64,000 nt of DNA from Trinickia acidisoli (lineage in GTDB: Bacteria; Pseudomonadota; Gammaproteobacteria; Burkholderiales; Burkholderiaceae). This document shows, piece after piece, positions 49,385-60,148 of the stretch. Numbering within the stretch: the first letter of the stretch is position 1; each line of letters starts with the position of its first letter. Position numbers and translations under genes: made by a program. The notes beneath the pieces are model-generated. The model ran no database searches. It was not told where the DNA came from and saw only the letters and a list, made by a program, of their open reading frames with translations. The stretch is from NCBI RefSeq assembly GCF_017315725.1, contig NZ_JAFLRG010000001.1, positions 3,224,001 to 3,288,000 of the forward strand, given 5' to 3'.

Positions 49385-50413
49385 ATGAATCGCTTGGCCG
49401 ACCGCCTCAAAGCACACGCCGAAGCCTACGTCACGCGCGAATGGCAGCGCCGCGGCGCATTCGCATGGGCCTTGACGCCGCTCGCCGGCCTGTTCGGCGC
49501 AATCGCCGCAATCCGGCGCGCCACGTTCGCGCTCGGCTGGCGCAAGCAAGTGGCGGTGGGCGTACCTGTCATCGTGGTCGGCAACGTAACGGTCGGCGGC
49601 ACCGGCAAAACGCCCACCGTCATTGCGCTCGTCGAGGCGCTGCGCGCGGCGGGCTTCACGCCGGGTGTGGTTTCGCGCGGATATGGGTCCAAGGACGGCG
49701 AGCCGCGTCCCGTCACGTCGGCCTCGTCGGCCGCGCAAGCCGGCGACGAGCCGGTGCTGATCGCGCGCCGCACGAGTGCGCCCGTTTGGGTCGCGCGCGA
49801 TCGCGTCGCTTGCGCGAATGCGCTGCGGGAAGCGCACGTCGACGTCGACGTGATCGTCAGCGACGACGGCTTGCAGCATTACCGGCTCGCGCGCAACGTC
49901 GAACTCGTGGTGTTCGATCAGCGCTTGGCCGGAAACGGCTTCCTGCTGCCTGCCGGGCCGCTGCGCGAACCGCTTTCGCGGCGCCGCGACGCCACGCTCG
50001 TCAACAACCCGTTCGAGCGCGCGCTGCCGGCGTGGCCCGACACGTTCGCGCTCACGCTTATGCCCGGCGAGGCATGGCATCTGGGCGAACCGAGCCTGCG
50101 GCGCCCGCTCGCGCAGTTTGCCGGCACCCGCGTGCTGGCCGCCGCCGGCATCGGTGCGCCCGAGCGTTTCTTTGCGACGCTGCGCGCCGCCGGCCTCGCG
50201 CCGATCACGCGCCCGTTACCCGATCACTACGCGTTTCGCGACAACCCGTTTATCGACGAACCGGTGGACGCGATCCTGGTGACCGAGAAGGATGCAGTAA
50301 AATTGAGCGCTTGGCGTGACGCTCGCATCTGGGTCGTCCCGGTCGAAGCCACGCTTCCCGCTCGCCTCATTGCTCTGGTTGTGGAGAAACTCCGTGGACG
50401 CTCGCCTGCTTGA
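49385..50413 (+). CDS. lpxK: Tetraacyldisaccharide 4'-kinase
   Basis: LpxK phosphorylates the 4' position of the lipid A disaccharide precursor at the inner membrane, late in the Raetz pathway. The 342-residue protein has an N-terminal amphipathic/hydrophobic segment, a P-loop [14 protein letters not shown] (about 70-83), VVSRGYGS, and [10 protein letters not shown] with catalytic acidic residues. The ATG at 49385 is in the expected place. It overlaps the Trm112-like gene by 20 bp and is followed by kdsB, a typical envelope cluster. Confidence 0.97.
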   Translation: MNRLADRLKAHAEAYVTREWQRRGAFAWALTPLAGLFGAIAAIRRATFALGWRKQVAVGVPVIVVGNVTVGGTGKTPTVIALVEALRAAGFTPGVVSRGYGSKDGEPRPVTSASSAAQAGDEPVLIARRTSAPVWVARDRVACANALREAHVDVDVIVSDDGLQHYRLARNVELVVFDQRLAGNGFLLPAGPLREPLSRRRDATLVNNPFERALPAWPDTFALTLMPGEAWHLGEPSLRRPLAQFAGTRVLAAAGIGAPERFFATLRAAGLAPITRPLPDHYAFRDNPFIDEPVDAILVTEKDAVKLSAWRDARIWVVPVEATLPARLIALVVEKLRGRSPA

Positions 50414-50600
50414 AATCCTCGTTTGCCCGATTTGCAAGGGGCCGCTCACCTACGACCGCGCCCAGCAAGAGCTCATCTGCCACGCCGACAAGCTGGCCTA
50501 TCCGATTCGCGACGGCATCCCCGTCATGCTCGTCGACGAAGCGCGTCAGACCGTTGAAGGCACGCCGGTCGAGCCGCTCGATCCGACAGGCGTCGCGTAA
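50394..50600 (+). CDS. Trm112/YcaR-family small protein
   Basis: This is a 68-residue protein with the conserved start [17 protein letters not shown], then [13 protein letters not shown]. Members are small zinc-ribbon-like proteins; eukaryotic Trm112 activates methyltransferases, while the bacterial role in lpxK-kdsB clusters is not established. Only one CxxC (CPIC) is present. The start is a GTG at 50394, with GGAG 8-9 nt upstream inside lpxK, so it is coupled to lpxK translation. Confidence 0.9.
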   Translation: MDARLLEILVCPICKGPLTYDRAQQELICHADKLAYPIRDGIPVMLVDEARQTVEGTPVEPLDPTGVA

Positions 50601-50649
50601 GACACGACGCGCATCGCCCCCGTTTGCACCGCTCCGTTTTCGCACCGAG

Positions 50650-51468
50650 ATGACCGCCACCGCCCGTCACGACGCGCCGCCTTTCGTCGCAGTCGTCCCC
50701 GCCCGCCTTGCCTCGACCCGCTTGCCTGAAAAACCGCTTGCCGACATTGCCGGCAAGCCGATGGTCGTGCGCGTGGCGCAACGCGCTCGCGAAGCGGGTG
50801 CGCAGCGCGTGCTGATCGCCACCGACGATCCGCGTGTGCTGCAAGCCGCGCAAACGCATGGATTCGAGGCGTTGCTCACGCGTGCCGATCACCCGTCGGG
50901 CACCGACCGGCTCGCCGAAGTCGCGACGCGGCTCGGCCTGGCCGACGACACGATCGTCGTCAACGTGCAGGGCGACGAGCCGCTGATCGACCCGGCACTC
51001 GTGCGCGACGTAGCGTCGCACCTCGCGCGTCATCCCGACTGCGCGATCGCCACGGCCGCGCACCCGATCGCCGATGCCGCCGACGTCTTCAATCCGAACG
51101 TCGTGAAGGTCGTGCTCGATGCCCGCGGCGTTGCGCTCTATTTTTCGCGTGCGCCGATTCCCTGGCTGCGCGACGCGTACGGGCCGCAATGCGGCACGCG
51201 GGCGATCGACGTCGCCGCGATGCCGGTGCCGCCTGCCGATGCGGTCCTGCGGCATATCGGCCTCTATGCCTATCGCGCACGTTTTCTACGCACGTATCCG
51301 ACGCTTGCCCAGGCGCCGATCGAACAAGCCGAGATGCTCGAGCAACTGCGCGCCATGTGGCACGGCGAGCGCATCGCGGTGCGCGTCACCCACGAGGCGC
51401 CCGCACCGGGCGTCGACACGCCGGCCGATCTCGAGCGCGTGCGGCAGCTTTTCCTGTCGAAGACCTAA
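50650..51468 (+). CDS. kdsB: 3-deoxy-manno-octulosonate cytidylyltransferase
   Basis: KdsB activates KDO to CMP-KDO for attachment to lipid A. The 272-residue protein has the nucleotide-binding start [44 protein letters not shown] and [12 protein letters not shown] with the Mg-binding Asp. The ATG at 50650 follows the Trm112-like gene by 49 bp. It completes an lpxK/kdsB lipopolysaccharide-core unit. Confidence 0.97.
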   Translation: MTATARHDAPPFVAVVPARLASTRLPEKPLADIAGKPMVVRVAQRAREAGAQRVLIATDDPRVLQAAQTHGFEALLTRADHPSGTDRLAEVATRLGLADDTIVVNVQGDEPLIDPALVRDVASHLARHPDCAIATAAHPIADAADVFNPNVVKVVLDARGVALYFSRAPIPWLRDAYGPQCGTRAIDVAAMPVPPADAVLRHIGLYAYRARFLRTYPTLAQAPIEQAEMLEQLRAMWHGERIAVRVTHEAPAPGVDTPADLERVRQLFLSKT

Positions 51469-51577
51469 CGCCGCATGGCATAATCAGGGCCGATTGCGCG
51501 AGCATTCGCACTATTCGCTTCAGGTTCCCGTTCGTCTGCTTTGTCGCCCCCGGCGGCCCGCGCGTCGTCCTCAATGA

Positions 51578-52372
<795 letters not shown>

Positions 52373-52466
52373 CGCGAATAACGCGCGGTAGGCCGCCAAG
52401 TGCCCGTCGCCCGTCCCCTCGGGCGGATGCTTGTCGTTGTACAAATTTGGCTTGCAATCGGCCGAC

Positions 52467-52493
52467 ATCGCCGATATCGCCGATATCGCCGAC
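52467..52493. repeat. Three tandem 9-bp ATCGCCGAT units
   Basis: ATCGCCGAT repeats three times (the last ending in C), preceded by a related ATCGGCCGAC. It lies in the adk-SDR intergenic region. Each unit contains the near-palindrome GCCGATATCGCC at the junction. Function unknown; it may be a simple slippage repeat. Confidence 0.6.
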
Positions 52494-52778
52494 CACAATA
52501 CGTCCCTCACCTCGGGGCCCGGCGCAAACCGGCAACTCATGTGGGGGATTTTCTTTTGGGGCTTCAAATCGGCCGAGAGGGTTGCCGCGGCGCAAGTGTC
52601 GCGGTTTTCCGCGCCGCAGCTACATCCGGGTGAAGATCCTTAGCCATACGGCCTTCCCTCAGGGGCAGTTTTTTATCCCCCCGAACGATTACAATCGTCG
52701 GCTCCCGTACGCCAACCGGTCACGAGCCGTCATGGCCACGGGAATGCCCCCCCTCTTGAAAACGAAAGGAGCTTGAGC

Positions 52779-53537
52779 ATGGAGATTCGCGGCAACGCAT
52801 TTTTGGTCACCGGCGGCGCGTCCGGTCTCGGCGCGGCAACGGCACGCCTTTTTGCCGAACACGGCGGCAAGGTCGCGATCGCCGATTTGAACGAAGATGC
52901 AGGCAATCAGCTCGCGAGCGAACTCGGCGGTGTCTTCGTCAAATGCGACGTGAGCCGCGAAGCCGATGCCAAGCAGGCAGTCGAGGCCGCGACGCGGCTC
53001 GGCCCGCTCGTCGGGCTCGTGAACTGCGCGGGCGTCGCCCCCGCCATCAAGACCGTGGGCAAAGACGGCCCCCATCCGCTCGACAAATTCCAGCGCACGA
53101 TCGAAATCAATCTGATCGGCACGTTCAACATGCTCCGGCTCGCGGCCGCCGAGATGGCAAAGAACGCGCCCAATGCAAACGGCGAACGCGGCGTGATCGT
53201 CAACACGGCCTCGGTCGCGGCTTTCGACGGACAAATCGGACAAGCCGCTTATGCGGCTTCCAAGAGCGGTGTCGCGGGCATGACGCTGCCCGTCGCACGT
53301 GATCTGTCCCGCAGTGCGATCCGCGTGATGACGATCGCCCCCGGCATCTTCGAAACGCCCATGCTGCTCGGCATGCCCAAGGAAGTGCAGGATTCGCTCG
53401 GCGCGATGGTGCCGTTCCCCTCGCGGCTCGGCAAACCGGGCGAGTATGCGATGCTCGTCAAGCAAATCTTTGACAACCCGATGCTCAACGGCGAAGTGAT
53501 TCGCCTCGACGGCGCGATTCGGATGCAGCCGAAGTAA
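52779..53537 (+). CDS. Short-chain dehydrogenase, 3-hydroxyacyl-CoA dehydrogenase type II-like
   Basis: This is an NAD-dependent SDR of 252 residues related to HSD17B10 and bacterial 3-hydroxy-(2-methyl)acyl-CoA dehydrogenases used in branched-chain and fatty acid oxidation. The cofactor motif is TGGASGLG (11-18), with D36 favouring NAD. NCAG is at 82-85, and the catalytic S145, Y158 and K162 are in [10 protein letters not shown] and [16 protein letters not shown] lies 7 nt upstream of the ATG. It stands alone, without other beta-oxidation genes in sight. Confidence 0.93.
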   Translation: MEIRGNAFLVTGGASGLGAATARLFAEHGGKVAIADLNEDAGNQLASELGGVFVKCDVSREADAKQAVEAATRLGPLVGLVNCAGVAPAIKTVGKDGPHPLDKFQRTIEINLIGTFNMLRLAAAEMAKNAPNANGERGVIVNTASVAAFDGQIGQAAYAASKSGVAGMTLPVARDLSRSAIRVMTIAPGIFETPMLLGMPKEVQDSLGAMVPFPSRLGKPGEYAMLVKQIFDNPMLNGEVIRLDGAIRMQPK

Positions 53538-53556
53538 ACGGCCCGCCGGGCGCCGG

Positions 53557-54396
53557 TCAGCGCTCGCCGTGATCGGTACGCTGACGCAGTTCGTTCAATT
53601 GCGACTCGACCGTCGTCGCGTCTTCGGCGTCGGGACGGTCGTCGAGATAGCGCTCGAGATCTTCGAGCGCCGGCCGCAGGTAATCGAGCCGCGCGTAAGC
53701 GAAGCCTCGATCGCGGACTTCCTCGATACTCTCGGGCAGCAAAATCACGAGGCGCTGCTGCACCGCCAGCAACCGCTGCCAGCGCTCCGTCTGTAGGTAG
53801 ACGGCCTTCAGGTTGCGCAGCATCCGCGCGACGATCTCGCGCGGTGCAGCCGGCTGCAGCAGCAAGCGCAGCGCATTGCCGACCGACTGCTCCGTGTGCG
53901 AGATGTACGGCTCGAGCATATCGACCATCCGCGCTTCGGAGAGCGACTGCCCCGTCGTCGGATCGAGCATGACGTCGCCTTCGGGCAGCGTGACGCGCAG
54001 CAGGAAGTGCCCGGGGAACGATACGCCCTTCACGGGCACCCCGATTTGCTCGCCGAGTTCCAGATACAGCACCGCCAGCGAGATCGGAATCCCGCGCCTA
54101 CGCTTCACGACGATGTTCAGATGGCTGTTGTCGGGGTCGTAGTAGTCGTTGAGATTGCCGGCGAAGCCGAGTTCGCGGAAGAAGAAGCGATTCAGCGCGC
54201 CGATTCTTTCGGCCAGATCGGCGCCTGCGGGCAAGCGCCGCCTCAAACGCAGCGCGAGTTCGTCGAGCTCGGCGAGCACACCTTCGAGATCGAGATCGGG
54301 GTACGCATCCTGCGCGAGCGAGATTGCCGTCTCCGTGAGCGGCAGGCTGTCGTCGTCGGCAACGAGGGTGGCGAAGTAATCGAGAACGGATGTCAT
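53557..54396 (-). CDS. SirB1-like transglutaminase-fold/TPR protein
   Basis: This 279-residue protein has the SirB1 family layout: a transglutaminase-like core (about 70-170, FFFRELGFAGNLNDYYDP, SHLNIVVKRRRGIPISLAVLYL, VSFPGHFLLRV) and C-terminal TPR-like helices (YLQTERWQRLLAVQQRLVILLPE). The core has His, but the canonical Cys of true transglutaminases is not evident, as in other SirB1 proteins. The function is not defined. The ATG at 54396 is used; the much longer open frame upstream is antisense-like sequence inside murJ. It is 6 bp from murJ, so they share a transcript. Confidence 0.88.
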   Translation of the reverse strand: MTSVLDYFATLVADDDSLPLTETAISLAQDAYPDLDLEGVLAELDELALRLRRRLPAGADLAERIGALNRFFFRELGFAGNLNDYYDPDNSHLNIVVKRRRGIPISLAVLYLELGEQIGVPVKGVSFPGHFLLRVTLPEGDVMLDPTTGQSLSEARMVDMLEPYISHTEQSVGNALRLLLQPAAPREIVARMLRNLKAVYLQTERWQRLLAVQQRLVILLPESIEEVRDRGFAYARLDYLRPALEDLERYLDDRPDAEDATTVESQLNELRQRTDHGER

Positions 54397-54401
54397 GGCC
54401 G

Positions 54402-55952
54402 TCACTTGGCACGCCTTCTGAAGTATGCGTATTTGAAGCCCATCAACCCAAGCATACTGAAATATAGCGCGGCAAACAGAACGAGACAGGCGGCAAGCAG
54501 CGCAATGCGCGCGGCGGGCCGCGCATGCAGGCCGATCCAGTCGAAACTGATCGAGCACCAATGCATCGCGCCGGCGAGCATCAACGATGCTCCCGCCAAT
54601 TGCACCAGAAAGCGCAGCCACCCGCTCGACGGCGTATAGATCCCGCGCCGACGCAAACCGATGAACAACAACGAAGCGTTGACGCAAGCACCGAGCCCGA
54701 CGCTCAGCGTCAAGCCGGCATGCGCCAGCACGGGCACGAATGCGTAGTTCGATAGCTGCGTGACGACGAGCACGGCGATGCCGATCTTCACCGGAGTCTT
54801 GATGTCCTGCTTGGCGTAGAAGCCCGGCGCGAGAATCTTGATGAGGATGAGCCCGATCAGGCCGACGCCATAGGCGGCCAGCGCCCGTGCGACCATGACG
54901 ACCGAGTGGGCGTCGAAGCGGCCGTAGTCGAACAGAGCCGCCGTGAGCGGTTCGGCAAAGAAAAATAGCGCGAGTGCGCTCGGCACGGCAAGCAAAAAGG
55001 TGACCCGCAACCCCCAATCGAGCAGCGACGAATATTCGTGCGGGTCTTCGTCGGCATGCGCTTTCGCCAGGCTCGGCAGCAAGATCGTGCCGAGTGCGAC
55101 GCCGAGCAAGGCCGTCGGAAATTCCATGAGCCGATCGGCGTAGTAAATCCAAGAGACGGCGCCCGGGCCGAGGCGCGACGCGATATTCGTATTGATGATG
55201 AGGCTGAGCTGCGCAACCGAGACGGCGAACGTCGCGGGCACCATTTTGACGAGCACGCGCTTGACGCCGCGGTGCGCCAGCGCGGCAAACGGGTTCAGCC
55301 CGATACGCGGCGCCATGTCGATCTTTCCTAGCGCCGGAAGCTGCGCGAGGAACTGCAGCACGCCGCCGACGATGACGGCCCATGCGAGCGCGTAGACGGG
55401 CACCTTCATATGCGGCGCGACAAAAACGGCCGCGATGATGAAGACGATGTTGAGCAGCACCGGCGCGAACGCGGGCAGCGAGAACTTGCCGTAGGTGTTG
55501 AGCACGCCGGCGGCGAGCGTCGTCAGCGAAATGAAGATGATGTACGGAAACATGATCCGCGTCATCGCCGTTGCAAGCACAAAGGCTTGCCCATCGGCGC
55601 GCAGCCCCGACGCCACGGCGTAGACAACCCACGACGAGCCTGCCACCCCGAGCAGCGAGAGGACGGCGAGCGCCCAAGCGAGAACCGTCGACATGGCGTC
55701 GACGAGCGCCTTGGTCGCGTCATGCCCTTGCTGGCTCTTGAATTCGGCAAGGATCGGCACGAACGCCTGCGAGAACGCGCCTTCGGCGGACAAGCGCCGC
55801 AGCAGGTTCGGGATCCGAAAGGCGACGTAGAACGCGTCGGTGAATTGACTGGCGCCGAACGCACGGGCGATCAGCGTTTCGCGGGCCAGACCGGTCACGC
55901 GCGACAGCAACGTGAAGCCGCTGACCGTCAGCAGGGCTCGGAAGAGATTCAT
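54402..55952 (-). CDS. murJ: Lipid II flippase MurJ
   Basis: MurJ (MviN) is the inner-membrane MOP-superfamily flippase that moves lipid II to the periplasmic face for peptidoglycan synthesis. The 516-residue protein has about 14 hydrophobic helices. The conserved N-terminus reads NLFRALLTVSGFTLLSRVTG with GLARETLIARAFGAS, then FRIPNLLRRLSAEGAFSQAF. The ATG at 55952 is used. A TATAAT (complement of 55962-55967) sits 10 bp upstream. It is divergent from rpsT, a common proteobacterial arrangement. Confidence 0.97.
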   Translation of the reverse strand: MNLFRALLTVSGFTLLSRVTGLARETLIARAFGASQFTDAFYVAFRIPNLLRRLSAEGAFSQAFVPILAEFKSQQGHDATKALVDAMSTVLAWALAVLSLLGVAGSSWVVYAVASGLRADGQAFVLATAMTRIMFPYIIFISLTTLAAGVLNTYGKFSLPAFAPVLLNIVFIIAAVFVAPHMKVPVYALAWAVIVGGVLQFLAQLPALGKIDMAPRIGLNPFAALAHRGVKRVLVKMVPATFAVSVAQLSLIINTNIASRLGPGAVSWIYYADRLMEFPTALLGVALGTILLPSLAKAHADEDPHEYSSLLDWGLRVTFLLAVPSALALFFFAEPLTAALFDYGRFDAHSVVMVARALAAYGVGLIGLILIKILAPGFYAKQDIKTPVKIGIAVLVVTQLSNYAFVPVLAHAGLTLSVGLGACVNASLLFIGLRRRGIYTPSSGWLRFLVQLAGASLMLAGAMHWCSISFDWIGLHARPAARIALLAACLVLFAALYFSMLGLMGFKYAYFRRRAK

Positions 55953-56431
55953 GGGGCAGGTATTATACGGACACCGGCGGACACCGGCCGACACAGGCGG
56001 CCCGGCCGCCCGTATCGAGGACCGGTCGGTCGTATCGCTACCGGTCCGCTACCGGTCCGCTGCCGGTCGTGGCAGGTTTCAAAGACGTCGGCCCACCCCG
56101 TGCTTGCCAGGTGCCTGATTTTGTTGCTATACTCGCGCGTTTCGAAGCTCGACCTCGAGCCACAAGCCCGAGCCACAAGCCGGCCTTTCCTCGTTTTGGC
56201 CGGCCAAGGCTGCTGGCCGAGAGGCCGGCTAAGAACGCTAAGGACCCAACGGCGGGCGTCGGCCACTAGTGGGCTAGGCGCCGTGTTCGCGGCACATTCG
56301 CGAAAACCACGAGCACGCTTCGCCGATGTTTTTGCACTTCCGGGCAATCGCTTCCGGAGGTTTGGACCAAAAGCGGCACTCGATCGGCTTCACCGGCCGG
56401 GCGCCGAAACAGTACAGGACAAGGAACTCTC
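55953..56431. other. Intergenic region between divergent murJ and rpsT
   Basis: This 479-bp stretch holds a murJ -10-like TATAAT near 55965, short GC-rich direct repeats (TACCGGTCCGC twice near 56039-56060), the rpsT promoter candidate at 56104-56133 and a leader of about 290 nt before rpsT. No gene is supported. Confidence 0.55.
56104..56133 (+). promoter_or_regulatory. Candidate rpsT promoter
   Basis: TTGCCA (56104-56109), an 18-nt spacer and TATACT (56128-56133) make a plausible sigma-70 promoter. It would produce a leader of about 290 nt before rpsT, enough for S20 autoregulation structures. Confidence 0.55.
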
Positions 56432-56710
56432 ATGGCTAACTCCGCACAAGCACGCAAGCGCGCCCGTCAGGCCGCGAAGGCGAACTCGCATAACTCGGCC
56501 CTGCGCTCGAAGTACCGCACGGCGGTCAAGGCTGTCCGCAAGGCGATCGAAGCCGGCGACCAAGCCAAGGCGGCGGAGCTTCTCCGCGCGTCGTCCAAGA
56601 CGATGGACATCATCGCCGACAAGAAGATCGTTCATAAGAACAAGGCCGCTCGCCATAAGAGCCGCCTGGCTGCTGCCGTCAAGGGCCTGCAAGCCGCCGC
56701 TGCGCAGTAA
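56432..56710 (+). CDS. rpsT: 30S ribosomal protein S20
   Basis: S20 binds 16S rRNA early in 30S assembly. The 92-residue basic protein begins [16 protein letters not shown] and has the helical [19 protein letters not shown] segment of the family. It is monocistronic, divergent from murJ, with an upstream promoter and downstream terminator. Confidence 0.98.
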   Translation: MANSAQARKRARQAAKANSHNSALRSKYRTAVKAVRKAIEAGDQAKAAELLRASSKTMDIIADKKIVHKNKAARHKSRLAAAVKGLQAAAAQ

Positions 56711-57167
56711 GTTCGTTTCACGAGCCGAAGCGCGCCGCACGCGTCGTTTCGAGCTGCAAGTCAGCGTTACACCAGTCGCACTTCGACGACCCGGCCGTAT
56801 AAGCGGCCGGGTCGTTTCGCATTGGGCATCGACTCGATGCGCTTCGAATTTTCCCTCGTCGGAACCTAGTTCGTCGTCGGCCGCAAGCACCGCCTCGCGC
56901 CTCCCATCCATGGCCGGAGCCGATTCCCTATTCCGGTCGATTCCCGGTTCCCGGCTATTCCCGCTTATTCCCTATCCGCGCCGGTGCCCTGCCCCGGCGG
57001 CCCTGGCGCAAAAGCACGAGATCTTGTCCGAATGTCTACCTGCGGCCGATAGCGCCATTCGTCTAATAATTATTGACACTCGAGAACCGTGACACGCCTC
57101 CGGGGCATCTCCATGCATTGCCGCGTTTCCCTATTGCTAGAAGTCTGATCGAACTGACGGTGGGCTT
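56711..57167. other. Intergenic region between rpsT and the TPS exoprotein
   Basis: This 457-bp stretch holds the rpsT terminator, then a run of irregular GATTCCC/TATTCCC-type direct repeats (about 56931-56975). An isolated TTGACA (57072-57077) lies in AT-rich sequence and may be part of the exoprotein promoter, though no good -10 follows. Confidence 0.5.
56786..56817 (+). terminator. Terminator of rpsT
   Basis: ACGACCCGGCCG (56786-56797) pairs with CGGCCGGGTCGT (56804-56815) around a 6-nt loop, followed by a short T-run. Confidence 0.85.
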
Positions 57168-59540
57168 ATGACGCGCATGTCCGACGTGAACTCGCAGGTT
57201 GTTGGTCCGACGCTCATGGCGTCGGCGATTCGGTCTGCCATGGCAATGTTGTTCGGCATCTCGGCACTGGCGAACGCAGGTACGCTGCCAAGCGGCGGCC
57301 GCTTCGTCGCGGGTGGCGGATCGATCACGGGAAACGGAACGTCACTGACTATCAATCAAACGTCGGGCAGCGGCGTGATCGACTGGACCCGCTTTTCGAT
57401 CGACAGCGGCAATCGCGTCGTGTTCGACAACGGCAACGGCGCGACGCTGAACCGCGTGACGGGCGGCGCTACGTCGTTCATTCTCGGCAAGCTTTCGGCC
57501 ACCGGTAGCGTCTATCTGATCAATCCGCAGGGCATTGTCATCGGAGCGAACGGCGTCGTTTCGACGGGCGGCCGCTTCGTGGCATCGACGCTCGATGTCG
57601 AGAATGCCGCGTTCATGAGCGGCGGCGCGCTGACGTTCTCCGGCTCCTCGACGCGCCGGGTCGTCAACCTCGGCAAGATCGGCTCGACGAACGGCGACGT
57701 ATTTCTTATTTCCGCAGACGAGATCGACAACTTCGGCAGCGTCAAAGCGCCCAACGGCTCTGCCGAGCTGGCCACCGGCAAGACCGTGCTGCTGCAAGAT
57801 TCATCCACCGGGCAGCAAGTGTTCGTGCAAGCGGGCAGCCGCGGCACCATCGTCAACCTCGGCGCGATCGACGCCGCGCAAGTCAGCCTGCAAGCTGCGG
57901 ACGGCAACATATTCGCGCTCGCGGGCAACGACGCCGCGATCCGCGCGACGGGCACGGCCACGCGCGACGGCCATGTTTGGCTCGTCGCCGACACGGGCGG
58001 CATCACGCTCGCGCAGCCGATCGAAGCGCACAACGCGGACGGCAGCGGCGGCGCCGTCGATACGAACGCCGCCGGCTTCGCGTTCGTCGGCTGCATGCCA
58101 AGCGTGCTGGCGGGTGTTTGGAACATCACGACCCCGAGCATCGCAATCGATGCGCCGGCGGCCTCGATCTTCTCGCGCAGCTTGAGCGCCGGCACGGCCA
58201 TCAATCTACAAACGACCGGTGCGTCCGGCACGAGCGGCGATGTCGACGTGGCGGCGAATATCGGCTGGACGGGCGACGCCTCGCTGACGCTGGGCGCTTA
58301 TCACACGGTGACGATCGGCACAGGCGTCATGATCGCGAACCAAGGCGGCGGGAATCTGACGCTCAGGGCCGATGCGCCCGCGATCGACAACGGCGGCGGC
58401 GTGATCGACAACGGCACCCTCGACTGGTCGAAGAGCACCGGCATTGCTACGCTGCTATACGACATGAACGGCACCTACAGTCCCGGCACGCTGCTTGGCA
58501 ATGCATCGTGGGCATCGCCGATGTACAGCGGCCTCGTCACGCAAATCACCGCGTATCAACTCATCAATTCGCTCGACGATTTGAACGCGTTACAAGGCCC
58601 TCACGCAAACTACGCCGGCAACTATGCGCTCGGCAACGACATCGACGCAAATTACTCGTTCTACACGCCGCAAACGGTGGGGATCGGCAACCAGGGGGGC
58701 TATACGTTCACGGGCCAATTCGACGGCATGGGACATACGATCACCGACGCGTACGTGTACCAAGGCTTTTTCGATACGATCGGCGCGAATGGCGTCGTGC
58801 GCAACCTGAACATCACCGACACCGCGGCATCCTCGAGCTTCTTTGGGGGCGGCAACGGCGAAGCGGGCCTGTTAGTGAGAGACAACCAGGGCCTGATCAC
58901 TAACGTTGATGTCTCGGGAAATGTCGATGTCAGCTACGGATCGTTCGCCGGCGGCCTCGCGGGGCAGAACGACGGCACGATCGAGCGTGCCGGCAGCGGC
59001 GCAAGCGTGGGGGCCGAGGGAACCGCCGGCGGTCTCGTCGGCGAGAACAACGGACACATCGTGCAATCCTATGCGACCGGCAACCTCTATTCCTCCGCCA
59101 ACACTTACGCCGACGAGATCGAAGGCGGCGCGCTCGTCGGCACCAACAACGGCACGATTTCCCAGTCATATGCAACCGGCAATGCGGCGGGAACGTTCGT
59201 GGCGGGTGCCGCCGCCGGCCTTGTGGCATTCAATAACGGGACGATCAGCCAATCGTTCGCAACGGGTCTCGTAGCCGGAGAGTCACCCGATCCGAACTAC
59301 CCCGCTCAGCTTGCCGGTATTGCCAACGGCGGCACGATCGCCTCGGATGTGTATTGGAACGCGCAGACGACCGGGCAATCGTACGGCGGCCCGGGCCTCT
59401 CGGCCTCGAACGGACTGACAACGGCACAGATGTCGAACCCCGCGAGCTTCGTCGGCTGGAACTTCGGGCCTAGCGGCGTGTGGGCGATGCCCGCCGGCGC
59501 CACGCACCCGGTGCTTGCGTGGCAACTCGCCACACCGTGA
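57168..59540 (+). CDS. Two-partner-secretion exoprotein (TpsA-like) with GLUG repeats
   Basis: This 790-residue secreted protein has a signal peptide (about 1-38, ISALANAG) and an N-terminal filamentous-haemagglutinin TPS domain: NRVTGG with N95, and LINPQGIVIGANGV with the NPNGI-type motif at 119-123. A beta-helical body follows. The C-terminal third carries GLUG-type repeats (GGLVGENNGHIVQSYATGN, GALVGTNNGTISQSYATGN, AGLVAFNNGTISQSFATG). TPS exoproteins cross the outer membrane through a TpsB porin. No tpsB is adjacent, so the partner must be elsewhere. It is probably an adhesin or surface-exposed polysaccharide-binding protein. There is no toxin-like C-terminus. Confidence 0.88.
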   Translation: MTRMSDVNSQVVGPTLMASAIRSAMAMLFGISALANAGTLPSGGRFVAGGGSITGNGTSLTINQTSGSGVIDWTRFSIDSGNRVVFDNGNGATLNRVTGGATSFILGKLSATGSVYLINPQGIVIGANGVVSTGGRFVASTLDVENAAFMSGGALTFSGSSTRRVVNLGKIGSTNGDVFLISADEIDNFGSVKAPNGSAELATGKTVLLQDSSTGQQVFVQAGSRGTIVNLGAIDAAQVSLQAADGNIFALAGNDAAIRATGTATRDGHVWLVADTGGITLAQPIEAHNADGSGGAVDTNAAGFAFVGCMPSVLAGVWNITTPSIAIDAPAASIFSRSLSAGTAINLQTTGASGTSGDVDVAANIGWTGDASLTLGAYHTVTIGTGVMIANQGGGNLTLRADAPAIDNGGGVIDNGTLDWSKSTGIATLLYDMNGTYSPGTLLGNASWASPMYSGLVTQITAYQLINSLDDLNALQGPHANYAGNYALGNDIDANYSFYTPQTVGIGNQGGYTFTGQFDGMGHTITDAYVYQGFFDTIGANGVVRNLNITDTAASSSFFGGGNGEAGLLVRDNQGLITNVDVSGNVDVSYGSFAGGLAGQNDGTIERAGSGASVGAEGTAGGLVGENNGHIVQSYATGNLYSSANTYADEIEGGALVGTNNGTISQSYATGNAAGTFVAGAAAGLVAFNNGTISQSFATGLVAGESPDPNYPAQLAGIANGGTIASDVYWNAQTTGQSYGGPGLSASNGLTTAQMSNPASFVGWNFGPSGVWAMPAGATHPVLAWQLATP

Positions 59541-59571
59541 GCGCTCAGACGCGCTCAGCTTAGGCTGGCGC

Positions 59572-59901
59572 TTACCTTGCGCGCGTCGCGCCGTGGCCGT
59601 CCGGCAGTTCGCACGCCTCGGTAACGACGAGGTCGTTGTCCTTCGCGAAATTCATCACGAAATCGAACGCCATCGGCTCAATGTCGCGCAACCGCGAATC
59701 GAGAACGACACATTTGAGATCGCCGAGGAGGAGGGGACGGACGTAGCGCGAATATTGCAGCCGCGCGTTCGGACCTTGGGCGCCGGGACCGTAGCAGGAC
59801 ATGACCCCCGCGAGACGCTCCGACCAATCACTGGGCCGGAATTTCTTTCCGCCTTTCGTGACGCCTTGAATGAAGTATTCGATGTGGGATGCTTCGGCCA
59901 T
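59572..59901 (-). CDS. DUF3579 domain protein
   Basis: This is a 109-residue cytoplasmic protein of the DUF3579 family: EYFIQGVTKGGKKFRPSDWSERLAG, then RYVRPLLLGDLKCVVLDSRLRD and NFAKDNDLVVTEACELP. The function is unknown. The ATG at 59901 starts the conserved region; the longer frame upstream lies in the argF promoter area. It is divergent from argF, a linkage seen in related Burkholderiaceae. Confidence 0.85.
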   Translation of the reverse strand: MAEASHIEYFIQGVTKGGKKFRPSDWSERLAGVMSCYGPGAQGPNARLQYSRYVRPLLLGDLKCVVLDSRLRDIEPMAFDFVMNFAKDNDLVVTEACELPDGHGATRAR

Positions 59902-60148
59902 GTAAAAAACCCATGAAACTTGCCCGAAGCCTGCCCGCCGGGCTTGGGAAAACCTGTCGATTATATCACCGCGACGGGCCTTTTGCGGCACTGCACACAA
60001 ACGGGGCATGCCCATGGCTACCGGTCCACGCCGCGGCTTGCCGGCTCGTCAAACGAAAAAAAATCCTTTATGCTGCTTGCAGTTACCACATCCGACGGCG
60101 GCGCCGTCCGGTGCCCTTGCACCGGGTGAAGCCCGCCGTATTTGTTTC

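Noticed and set aside
53557..55677. A single 706-residue protein spanning the SirB1-like gene and part of murJ
   Set aside because: The upstream 420 codons run out of frame through murJ and are Arg/Ala-rich without motifs; the SirB1-like protein starts at 54396.
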